This document shows positions 41,234-51,256 of a DNA stretch of 64,000 nt, piece by piece (the stretch's first letter is position 1; the number at the start of each line of letters is the position of its first letter). Below the pieces are notes generated by a model. It was not told where the DNA came from and did not search any database. It was given only the letters and a program-made list of their open reading frames with translations. Both the position numbers and the translations under genes were made by a program. This stretch comes from Bursaphelenchus xylophilus (taxonomy: Eukaryota; Nematoda; Chromadorea; Rhabditida; Aphelenchoididae), in the NCBI GenBank assembly GCA_904066235.2, contig CAJFCV020000001.1, forward strand, positions 6,758,001-6,822,000. The letters are read 5' to 3'.

Positions 41234-43732
41234 TTAACCCTTGAGAGTGTAGATTTTTGGCGTAATAATCACTTCTCCAAACACATCACTTTCCTCATCA
41301 TCCACAGTATCTTCATTCGATTTCCACAAGGATTCTATTATTCCACAAACACGCAACATAGACTGTTGGCAAGCAATCTCTGCTTTTATCTGGTTCCTCA
41401 GATCTCTGACAGCGGAGAGCTCAGATTTACTCAAGTCTTCCTCAACGTAGATATCTAAACTTTGCAATTATAAATCCCTTTTAACTTACTAAAAATAACA
41501 TGAGCCACTTCAAAGAGAACATCAAAGAATGAAGGCCTGAAGAAATGAGACGACACAAACCCAAGTATTTGCCGAAGCTGCGGGCCTTGTCTGCCCGCTA
41601 GTGCAATAGACAAGACACCGCGAATCTTTAGTTGGTTCAGAGCTGCAACAACAAGCTCGGGTTGTTCTTCCCTCAGCTTTTTATTTTGCATAACTTGGTC
41701 TACCACCCTTCTGAATTGACAGCCACGTAACAGAACATCCAACCGTCCTAAGTGAATCTGGAAACATGCGATTATTAGATACAGAAAAATATCATTGCAT
41801 GTGCATGAAAATTCTTACCTGCTCAACGTGTTTAGCAGTAAAATCGGCCCGTTTAATATCTGAATTTCCTTCCCGGTATTGCACAATCGGGTTCTTGGAC
41901 TTTAATTGTTTTCCGGTTCCGACAATGTTCCTTTTATGACCGGTTGCTGGTTTAAACTTCACTTCTCGTCGTTGAATATTAAGAAGATTGTTCATTCCAA
42001 ACGCCAAACAATCATCATTGTCAGATAAATCCATGGACAAAACAGGCGCTGCTGTAGAGATCGTATATACCATAGAAAAAATGCCTTGATCAATTCTGAA
42101 GACATGAATCCGACGATCAAGACCTCCTGTCAACAAATACTTTCCGTCCTGTGACAAGGCAAGTGAAGTAACCTAAAGATCTAAGATAAGATACAGAAGC
42201 CGGACTTACTGTTCTATTGTGATTTTCAAGCGTTTGAATCAGTCGCCCACCGGCAGCCAGATCCCAAAACTTCACGACATTACCGCCGGCGCTGATGATA
42301 ATTCGGTCATGTGACGAAAACAAAATTTTCTCAACAGGAGCTTCATGTTTCATGACAATTTGCGCAAACCCATCCTGTTGTCGAGTATCCCATAGTTTCA
42401 CCACATGATCGTACGAACCAGAAGCCAGCAAATGGGAGCTTCGGGAGGAGCTGGCAGATGCTCTTATTCTGTCAGAATGCGCCTTCGAAACCTTATATAA
42501 AGGTTCGCTCTGTTTGGACAGAGCTAAATCCCATACTTTAAGGTTTCCATCGTCGCCAAACGTCGCGCAGTTATTTGTATTAGTTGGAAATTGGACACAT
42601 CTCACTTCGGAATCATGTGCCTTGAACACGCGAAGAGCGTGCCGAGAAGGGATATTATTCTTCGTGACATCAAAGAAATGCACATAACCATCCAGTGTAC
42701 CCATTCCTAAACCAAATACATATCAGAAAGTACGCGCCTACCCAGTAATTTGCCATCCTTCCTAAAGTTGAGCCCAAAAACGTTAGATCGGAATCTACTT
42801 TGGAACCATACTGGTTGTGTAATTGAAGTGTCAAACAAAGATGTCTAAAAATGATTACTAATAAAAAATAACTGCACATACCCTATTAGAATTGGCCACT
42901 GCAAGATGGTAGGGTTTCTGAGGTGAGAAGTCGACACTGGATATTATCCCCGGTTCTTGAAATACGGCCACTTCCTATAAAACACAAATTATACTACAGT
43001 ATTGGATATAACGGGTTCGGCAAAAACCGCGTCCCCTGATTTCTTCTTGAAACATATACAGTAGCTGCCAAAAAACTCAATTTTTTGTTTTTTGTGTAAC
43101 TCTGCTCAACGTGGATGGCTTTAAACAAAACAAATACCATTCTGCAGAGAATGTTTTAATGCTGTTAACTAATGGAATAGCGATTAGAGAGATTTTACAT
43201 CATAGTGTGTAACAACTACCGATGTAAAATTTTTTGAAAGGCAAAATTTTTCCAAAAAAAGATTACCGCTTGCATACTAGTCGCGACATAAAGTCCGTAG
43301 AATTTGCACAGTGCGTTTTTTCGCCCTCGCCGCTGCGACTTCCCGTTTTTGCACTAGCGGCATGCACTTTTCGGCGATCGCACCCGCGCATTTACGCGGG
43401 CCCGCGTAAATGTCGACCACCAACAAAATCGAAAAAGTCGGTGCCCAATTCATTTCAAAAAAGTATAGAACGCTTTGCTGTGTCGTAATTGGCACCAATA
43501 TGCATTCGAGTAGTTTTCATACCTCGGAAAATTTTTAAAACAACCCCTATTTAAGCAGTTTTCTTTGTGACAAAATCTATTGACAACCATAAAAGTTACA
43601 CCGTTTTTTTAAGCGCGGTTATAATTCTGCTTCACAGTGTAGTTGTAAACCTGCCTTCATTCTGCTCCAGAACTCCACATCATCCGATATCCGGGATTCA
43701 TACTCTGCAGGGACCGTTAAGGGCTTCGCCAT
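41234..43732 (-). CDS. UTP15: UTP15, WD40 subunit of the t-UTP/SSU processome
   Basis: Nucleolar protein needed for pre-rRNA transcription and 18S processing. N-terminus MAKPLTVPAEYESRISDD, then WD40 blades: PGIISSVDFSPQKPYHLAV, DGYVHFFDV, VRCVQFPTN, DDGNLKVWDLA, ASGSYDHVVKLWDTRQ, IIISAGGNVVKFWDLAAGG, LTGGLDRRIHVFRID. The UTP15 C-terminal helical domain follows (RRVVDQVMQ, VVAALNQLKIRGVLSIALAG). The GG(N)VVKFWDLAAGGRL strip corresponds to GGRYVKVWDMLKGG of human UTP15. The start codon lies three bases after a TTTAG acceptor, 156 bp downstream of DDX10. The first intron (about 43000-43650) is unusually long and contains a 24-bp perfect palindrome. Confidence 0.93.
43389..43412. repeat. Perfect 24-bp palindrome in a UTP15 intron
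   Basis: The sequence catttacgcggg followed by its exact reverse complement cccgcgtaaatg. It is GC-rich inside an AT-rich intron and surrounded by a CG-rich patch (43315-43430) unlike the rest of the intron. It may be the centre of a decayed foldback element. Confidence 0.7.
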
Positions 43733-43854
43733 GATCTAAACAAATAAAGGCAATATAAAGCGGGATAGGAATTATCAGATATTTCAGCGTCAAACTGTAA
43801 GCTATAATTGGGCTTTTCAGCATAAAACTGTAGGCCATGATTAGACAAAGAGCT

Positions 43855-43886
43855 TTTATAACAACAACAATAACAACCAACAATTA
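43855..43886 (-). promoter_or_regulatory. Shared intercistronic motif after DDX10
   Basis: Directly behind the DDX10 stop: TTAATTGTTGGTTGTTATTG and then TTGTTGTTATAAAA on the coding strand, matching the block behind UTP15 (41197-41230) with only a few differences. The remaining 120 bp run to the TTTAG acceptor before the UTP15 ATG. Confidence 0.6.
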
Positions 43887-43888
43887 AT

Positions 43889-46512
43889 TCAAAACTTCAT
43901 CATTTTCAGAGCCGCTTCCTCTGCATTCTGTACAGAGTTCAGTTTTCTCTTTTTCCCAGATGGAGCAATGTCGTCAGTATCTTCAGCCATGGTTTCGTCA
44001 ACAGACGTGCCCTCCGCACTATCTTCAACCCGGTTATTAGGAGCATCCGGATCTGGCAACCATGAGAAGTCCCGATCTTCCTCCTCATCCGCCGATCCTC
44101 CCAAATCCAGTTCGTCATCCTTTCTCTTCAATTTGCCTAGTTTCTTCAATTTTCTTTCCTAAAAATACATGTATAGATTTATAACTTTTAGAAACGCTCA
44201 ATTAACTACTATGACATAACCCCTACCTTTCTCATCTTTTTGATTAGTTCTTTATGCCTTTTCTTGTCTTCAAGATTAGATTCCTCTATTTCTTTCTTCG
44301 CTTCCTCCAAATCCAATCCTTCCGGTTTGACCGCCATGTCGCCCTAAAAGACCGTTAGAACCGCAGAAAGTATCTACCTCAAGAGTACCGTCATCGTCAA
44401 ACTTTACGTTCACATTCAAAGGAATTCCTTTTTTAAGAAGTTTCTTCGCCAATTTTTCCTTGGTTATATTTTTTCTAGCCGTCGTAGAAAGCAATGGCAC
44501 TTCTGGTTCGTCAGATGCAACATTGAATACGTCCCTCTTCTTGACAGTAAGCACATCTTCATCATGATCATCATTGTCTTCAAGCTCCTTTCTCCCGCCA
44601 ATTTCAATTCCTTCAACTTCATAGTTGTCTTCTTTCTTCGCATTTTCCAATAACTCTCGTAAAGCCATCTTTTTCTTGTTCTTGGACATTTCGTTTTTAA
44701 CATCCGGCTCGTTTTGTTTCACAGAAATTCCACGCTTTTTCAAAAACCGAATCCTTGGGGTTACAGCCAATCCATAAGACAACGCAAGAGCATCAAAATC
44801 GATACTCTTAACATCAAACACTTCCTTGTCTTGAGCAAAATACATAGACTTCGCGTATGCCACAATACTCTAAAAATTAGACAACATTAAAGGAACAACC
44901 CTACTCCATGAGCAAATTCCTTCAATTCGGTGAAGTTTGCTATCGTCGCCATCAATTTGGTCCGGATATCTACAATCTTCTTTTGATCCGGTCGGATCTG
45001 TGTGATCGGAACACCTTTACTCTTAAGCTGTGTTACAAAAGGTTGTTCCTGAGTCGGCGTCAAAACAAGAACACCGCGGCCCTTCTTATTCATCCTTGCC
45101 GTCCTTCCTACCCTATATACAAACATTGAAAATGCACGACCTTTTACCTATGAATGTAATCTTCTACTGTGTTGGGGCAGTCCAATTGCAAAACCCAGTC
45201 TATGTCGGTAAAGTCCAATCCTCTGCTGGCCACGTCGGTCGAAATTAAAGCAGCCCCATTCTTCTTCCTATCGAAACTCTGATAAATCTCGAGCCGTTTG
45301 GTCTGCTTTTGGGTACCCCAAAGACCACCAAGCGAAATTCCAGGCCTTAAATGCATAAAGGCTTCCGATAAAAACCGCGCCTAGAAGAATGCAAGTTAAA
45401 CACCACTATCATTATACAACTTACCTCCTTACAACACGAAACAAAGATAAGGATTTTCGATCTTTTATTGTTAACCAAAAATGACCAAAGCACGTTAATC
45501 TTTTCCTCTTCATTGCAGACCATGTAATTCTACAAATTAAGATCATAAAACGTAAACCAGCAAACCTGTTCGAGATTTTTTGGAGTGACTTCATCACTAT
45601 GTTCGTCTACACTAACATAGACAGGATCTGTAACCGACACTCTGGCTAAGTCCTCAATGCTTTTGGTTTGCGTTGCGGAGAAAAGAAGCGTTTGTCTTTC
45701 TTTAGGCAAATACGACACAATTGAATCAATCTAAAATCCAAGCATTAAATCTACCTCCTTGAAGCTTACCTGACTTCTAAAGCCCAAATCCAATATTCTA
45801 TCTGCTTCATCAATGACTAAAATCTGCAGTTGGTCGCAATTAAATGAGTAATTTTCCTCCAGATGTTGCAAAAGCCGGCCAGGAGTGCAAATAATAATGT
45901 TCATAAAGGCCATTCTTTGCATTTGGAATTGCACATCAGTTCCTCCGATCAACAAGGCGGCAGAGAATTGGTGCAAACTGCCAACAGAATTTAGAATCTC
46001 AAATATCTGATAAGCCAGCTCGCGAGTGGGAACAATTACAAGAGCACCCAATCCATCATCCTTCGTCCATCGACTCTTCCAAAGCTTTTCCAATATCTAA
46101 AAGGTCAACTGACTAAGAAAGAGGAAATTACAGGTATAATAAGTGCCAATGTCTTCCCGCTACCCGTCTTCGCAGATCCAACAACGTCTTTCCCAATCAA
46201 AGACCAACCAAGAGAATCTCTTTGTACAGGGGTTGGTTTCTCAAATCCGCTGTCGGTCAGGCCCTTCAATGTCAACGGGGAGAGAGGGAACTCATCAAAT
46301 CTTTGATAAGTTGATGCAATTGTCTAAAAGGTAACAATCAAACTATAAAGACTTACTTGATTCAGTTCGTCACATCTTTTTTTAACCTGTTCTATGGCTG
46401 TTTTAGAATTAAAACCACGCTTCTTAGGTTGACTGCGACTGAGAACTTTCCGGTTGTGTTTGCTCTGATTGAACACATTCTCCGAAAACTCCTTGTAATC
46501 CTTCTTCTTCAT
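43889..46512 (-). CDS. DDX10: DEAD-box RNA helicase DDX10 / Dbp4 (ribosome biogenesis)
   Basis: Nucleolar helicase that releases U14 and U3-type snoRNAs from pre-rRNA in yeast. N-terminus MKKKDYKEFSENVFNQSK, Q motif FEKPTPVQRDS, motif I SAKTGSGKT, IVPTRELAYQIFE, IICTPGRLLQHLEE, DEAD motif [58 protein letters not shown]. The DDX10-typical block KEVFDVKSIDFDALALSYGL plus VTPRIRFLKK matches the conserved Dbp4 C-terminal region, followed by acidic and lysine-rich tails (LKRKDDELDLGGSADEEEDR). Start at 46512; an in-frame ATG 15 bp upstream (46527) is possible. First gene of the proposed operon; its upstream region faces TIMM10 divergently. Confidence 0.95.
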
Positions 46513-46861
46513 AGTCAACAGAAACAATTACCCCCTTAAGAATTTTTAGAAATCTTTGGCCGGAAGCTTTGGGATAAGAAATTTATTTGTGTCAACTGTT
46601 TCTCTAGTCTTATGAAAGAGTTGACATGTGTGTCATGTGTGGCTGCAACTTTTGTCCCTTTTCTGAAATCAACTTTTTTAGCGATAACTGTTCACACGTG
46701 AACCGTGAACGTTTACGGTTTGCCCAAAGCGACGAAAAGCACCCCAAAGACATAATTTTTTTACCCTTAATTTTTCGGCCTATTTTGGACCCAACTCGTT
46801 CATTCGTTACTTGATTTTATTTATTAACAAATTCCGCGCTATTTTAGGACTTTTGAAACTA
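46513..46861. other. Divergent promoter region DDX10 / TIMM10
   Basis: No gene recognised. Contains repeated tgtgtcatgtgtgg/cacgtg-like sequence (46625-46700). It should hold the promoter of the DDX10 operon and, together with the neighbouring element, the 5' region of TIMM10. Confidence 0.5.
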
Positions 46862-47300
46862 GGGAAGTACTCCAAGTGCGACGCCCAGATTTTCTTTAAA
46901 TTTTGCACACACGTATGGACTAAATATCAATTTCTGAAAGTTTTAGCTCGCGCTTTGCGGGCGCCGCCGTGATATCGAACGATTTTTGCCGCCGAGATAG
47001 CACGCTAAACGTGGAGAGCGGTCAGAGAGAAAAACGCTTTTTGGCCATAACTTTGGCAGTTTCGTGTGGAAAAATTTGATTTTTTATAGGAACATTACCC
47101 TTTACGGTAGAAATAGGCATGAAACTTTTCGTGCCAAAATTTGGCAAAAAGTCCTAAATTTTGGTCGACTTTCAATCTAAAAATCTCCGTTGTTTCTGCA
47201 AAGCGCGAGCTAGGATTCTCGCATATATCTTAGAAAAAATTACTCTAAATTTTTGCCAAGTTTCATCAAAATCTGAGCGTCGCATTTGGAGTACTTCCAG
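46862..47300. mobile_element. Palindromic MITE-like element with TA flanks (family B), before TIMM10
   Basis: Inverted ends ggaagtactccaagtgcgac (left) and its near-perfect complement gtcgcatttggagtacttcc (right), with further subterminal pairing (tagctcgcgctttgc in both arms). TA lies on both sides (46860-46861, 47301-47302). The outermost two bases differ between the ends. 439 bp, no transposase. Its right end is only about 20 bp from the acceptor of the TIMM10 coding exon, so it lies in the TIMM10 5' intron or outron. The core 47037-47153, read on the minus strand, matches 34895-35012. Confidence 0.82.
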
Positions 47301-47331
47301 TAAATATATCGTATTTTTGCAGGGTGTAGCT

Positions 47332-47595
47332 ATGGCCAAGAACCAAGCTCCTGACCCAATGGTGATGGTCGCTGAGCTTGAGATGGAGATGATGTCTGAT
47401 ATGTACCGAAGAATGACAAATACTTGCCAAGCGAAATGCATCCCATCCCATTACAAAGAAGCCGACTTGACAAAAGGGGAATCCGTATGTTTGGATCGTT
47501 GCGTCGCCAAGTATCTCGATGTTCATGAGAAGCTAGGAAAGGTCCTGACTAATATGACCCAGCAAGACGATAAACAACTGCAACAGAAACGATAA
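47332..47595 (+). CDS. TIMM10: TIMM10, small Tim chaperone of the mitochondrial intermembrane space
   Basis: 87 residues in one exon. Tim10 pairs with Tim9 to guide hydrophobic precursors through the intermembrane space. The twin CX3C motifs are CQAKC (residues 32-36) and CLDRC (53-57). Strings such as [35 protein letters not shown] and [11 protein letters not shown] follow animal TIMM10 closely. The ATG is preceded by TTTTTGCAG and nine bases. Reading further upstream in frame runs into the MITE and is not credible as coding. Confidence 0.97.
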   Translation: MAKNQAPDPMVMVAELEMEMMSDMYRRMTNTCQAKCIPSHYKEADLTKGESVCLDRCVAKYLDVHEKLGKVLTNMTQQDDKQLQQKR

Positions 47596-47645
47596 GCCGT
47601 CATCAGGAAAATATTGTTCTTTATTGTTGGTTTGTGTAAACAGGT

Positions 47646-48259
47646 TTAATAAAAGATAAAGCACAAAGCTATTAATAAGTTTGCTGGAAGCAACGAACTA
47701 CTTAAATCTACTGTGTCATGAATATTACACCCGTTTTTAGTACATGAACAAACAGTCACTAAATCGTTTGCCTGCACATCTGGCCATATTTCGGAGATTG
47801 GAAGAGAAAGGCAAATGTCGCCGTTATGCATAAAATCAACTTCCGCCGGTCGAGATGCAGCCCATGCAAAAACATCAGTAGCACAACCACGGATGAAAAT
47901 ATATGGCTGTTTTTCATTTAAAACTCCTGAAAACGTCGTTGATTACTATATTACCACATCCAACTTGCCACCAAAATATTGAGGTTCCAGAACTGTGACA
48001 CATGCACTGTCACATTTGACAGCCGGGGAGAAGGTTCTGACGTCATCCCCGCGGTTGCACATTTTGTCAAACCTGACTGGAATGCCTATAGTTCGGCTAT
48101 TTTTAGAGCTTTGGTATAACTGTTCATATTCCTCAGACGCGCAAGAGAAGCAACTGAAAATTCCTTGACATTAGCTGACTTATATACTCACCTGATTGGG
48201 TAGTGATAAGCAAAACCAACGTGCAACCAGGAGCACAAGGCAAGTATGGGCGAAATCAT
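47646..48259 (-). CDS. Ly6/three-finger-like secreted or GPI-anchored protein
   Basis: Three exons, about 180 residues. Exon 1 encodes a signal peptide (MISPILALCSWLHVGFAY). Exon 2 starts with the Ly6-type CFSCAS motif and continues with FDKMCNRGDDV and VKCDSACVTVLEP. Exon 3 has FIRGCATDVF, DICLSLP and VTVCSCTKNGCN, and ends in a hydrophobic tail (LLPANLLIALCFIFY) directly before the stop, typical of a GPI-attachment signal. The spacing of the cysteines and the terminal CxxxxCN motif are as in Quiver/Sleepless or ODR-2-like Ly6 proteins of invertebrates. Convergent with TIMM10, the two stops being 50 bp apart. Confidence 0.78.
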
Positions 48260-49463
48260 GGCCCGGGGTATCGACGCTTAAACAATCGAACAGGCATACC
48301 GGGTAAGCCAATTCCAGCACTGAAAAAACGGGAAAGGTAAAAGGTAGGAACGACTGAAAGTACGGGAATGGTTCCCATGACACTAATGGTATGAGAACCA
48401 GGTGTGACAGAACTCTTTGGCCTTTCGAATTACTCGATATGGCTGAGCGCGTTGCTCGGCCCAATGTGGCATAAAACGGCACACGGAGAAAAGGTCAAAG
48501 GGGACACTTGATCGGGGCCTGATCCAAGAAGTCCTCCAGCTTAGCCAATGAAACCTATTAAACTGACTTGAAAAGAAATGTTTACAAGTTGTTCTAATAG
48601 AGCCGGACCGGGAAGATTGTTTATTCTAAGCCTTTTTCTTTGCCCAAACCGCGTCAGGAATGGGGTAACCAGAGAGGAACAAACGGCACAATGAGCAATA
48701 CTATATGCCTCCAGGGCTAATTGAACAATTGTGCGCAGAAATCGTTCCCAGAGGATGGAAAGGACTGTGAAGTCGCGGCCTCTCGCTCCGAGGACACGCT
48801 CCCTGGATGCACTAATGTGGCATACGATAAGGTTGATTTCACCAACTAGGATCGGCTTCTCTTTATCTCTGCTCCCGCAGATGGCCGGCCCAAATAACTC
48901 CGCATTTCACGCCATAAAGCCCTTCCAGCTGTTATGACACACTTTTACAGCTGGCTGGCGAGCCATGTCATTAAATTATAACCAATTTATTCGATAAAAT
49001 TGTGATAAAATAAATCTTTTGAATATAAATAAAATAAAAAGCCGATAAACATCTGGAATGATAAAAAAGACGGTTAAAGTTTAGACTCAACTCGGAGCTT
49101 GAGCGATGGCTTAGTATCTAATACCAACCAAGCTTTCCAAGTATAATATAAAGCATCCAGTTCTTCTACTCGTTTCGCGGGTGTAAGAGATTTGTGTAGG
49201 AAAACATAAAAATTTCGGATATCTTTCCTCGACGGTGACAATAAAAATGGTTAATAGAATTATTAGACAGGCGTTCAATGAGGTTACAACGATATGAACA
49301 CGCCCAGAGACCTGCATTTAACAACAAGATCGGTGAGGTCAGTAGAAACAACAATAAAATCTAATTAATTAAATAAATAGAGGAAATAAATAAACTGTAG
49401 TAATAATATAAATCACAAACTGAATTAATATAAAAAATACGTTAGAAAATGGAAAGCTGAAAA
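48260..49463. other. Intergenic: Ly6 5' region and MEX-3 3' region
   Basis: No coding sequence supported. 48960-49450 is very AT-rich and likely includes the MEX-3 3' UTR. Nothing else recognised. Confidence 0.55.
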
Positions 49464-51256
49464 TTATGCACTGGCCATGGAATCAACCTTTACATCAGCA
49501 TTAAACGGAGGTTGATGAGGATCGAGGTCGCTCCATATGCTGGACATCATCAAGTGATACGGATCCCCGTTCAATATCCCCAATCTAGAACAACTCAATC
49601 ATTGCCCAGCTAAATCTGATGACTTACGATGAGGTTGGAGAATCACCGATGCCTTCGTCTCTGGATCCAGAACTCGATGAACTCAATCCACAGCTGTTGT
49701 TAAACAAGTGCATTAAGGCATTGATGGACTGATCCGACGTCCCGGTATTGAACCCATAGCCAAACGAGCCCGCTTCTGAACACGACCATGTATTATAAGA
49801 ATTATCTGAAAGTAGAATTATTGAGATCCGATTTGTATAGATTACGATTGATCAACCCACAACAAGCTTACTATTTAGAGATGCTTGAGAACCAGCGGTA
49901 TTGGGAGCCGCTGGGGACGACCCACGGGTGCTATTAGGAGCCGACGACGTTGAGTTGAAAGCTGCTGGCTCAGATGCGCTGGTCAAAATATTCTGGGGTG
50001 ACTTCTCATACGGAGAGTTACTCCGGTCTGAGAAAGTGAGTGGACATTCAGGTATCTGCAAGGGTGCTGGAGGGGCTACCCCTAGTTGGGTGGCTGCGGC
50101 AGCTTGGGCATTCAAAGATTGGTTCAGAAGTTTCATGGCGTGAGAATAAGATTGCTTAGCTTCAGCCAACGAATGCATATCCCCACTTGCGTAAGATTCC
50201 TGAGCTGCCTTGGATGCAATCATCAGTTGTTCCAATGCCAACGCCTTTCGCATCTCATGGGTTCCCGCTGCCAAAGCTCCATAATTAGGTCTATTGGTTG
50301 GAACAATTTGAGTTGATGATCGGCATGCGGCAGCTGCAGCCGCTTGGAAGTCGAACGATTGAATCGAAGCGTTAGGATTGGTTATAGGCATGTTTCCGGT
50401 CCGCTGGTAAATATGTTGTTCGATTTCCCTTCTAGCAGCATCGACGTTTTGAGGGAGTCCAGTAACTTCAAATATAGGCTCCCGTTCTCTGGACGGAGTG
50501 ATGATGTAGGTATGGGTGTCTTGTTGAATTCTCTTGATGGTAGCGCCTTTTGGACCTACCACCAATCCGACAACTCTCAAGGGAACTCTAACATAGGCAG
50601 TCACATGACCTGGAGCTGGAGATCCTCCTTGGCTATGCCGACGGGAGGCTCTTATCTGGGTGAAATGCTCAGCCGCACATTCAATTTCTCGCTTTGCCTC
50701 GATGACATCTTCTTCTCGACCAGTAACAACAAAAACAGGCTCTTCACCTCTGACTGGGGTCTTAATATAGGTGTTTGTTTTTGCTCGCAAAGCTTTGATC
50801 TTGCACCCTAGAAAGAAGGATGAAGTGAATATTCAGATAAACAAATAATACCCAAAAAAAAATGACGAGAAGGGCCCAAGAGTCTTTCTCTAATATTCGA
50901 CTCAAGCATCCGATTGCAGCGATCAGCCCTTCTGCAAACGTCGACCACAAACAAAAAATTAAAGTCTCACCTTGCCGACCAACTATCTCCGCCACATGTT
51001 CTGAACTTGGCACTTCAACAGTCTCGGTAACATTCTTAATGGATGCACGCATTTGGTTGAAAGTGAATTCGTCGTTGTAATCATTAAGACCAGGGGATAA
51101 CTCGCCATTCGTCGACCCCGAAGAGGAATTCTCGCATGGATAGTCAGGTCCAACTTCAAAAAACCATGCTCCTGGCGTCTTTGTGAAGTTCTGACCATTG
51201 TTAGAATCATGGTAAAAAGGATGTGTGGTGGTTAGTGATAATGTTTCTCCAGCCAT
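49464..51256 (-). CDS. mex-3: MEX-3 family KH-domain RNA-binding protein
   Basis: Post-transcriptional regulator; in C. elegans MEX-3 represses maternal mRNAs in early embryos and the germline. Four exons, about 508 residues. Start [17 protein letters not shown] follows a TTTTAG acceptor. The first KH domain begins [17 protein letters not shown] and continues over a short intron with [18 protein letters not shown] and [15 protein letters not shown]; the second has [35 protein letters not shown] and [10 protein letters not shown]. Both GXXG loops (GRQG, GPKG) are intact. The long C-terminus is Ala/Ser/Asn-rich and ends VKVDSMASA. No RING finger is present, as in invertebrate but not vertebrate MEX3 proteins. 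Confidence 0.95.

Noticed and set aside
47161..47331. Upstream in-frame extension of TIMM10
   Set aside because: Runs through the arm of the palindromic element; TIMM10 family length and the acceptor support the ATG at 47332.
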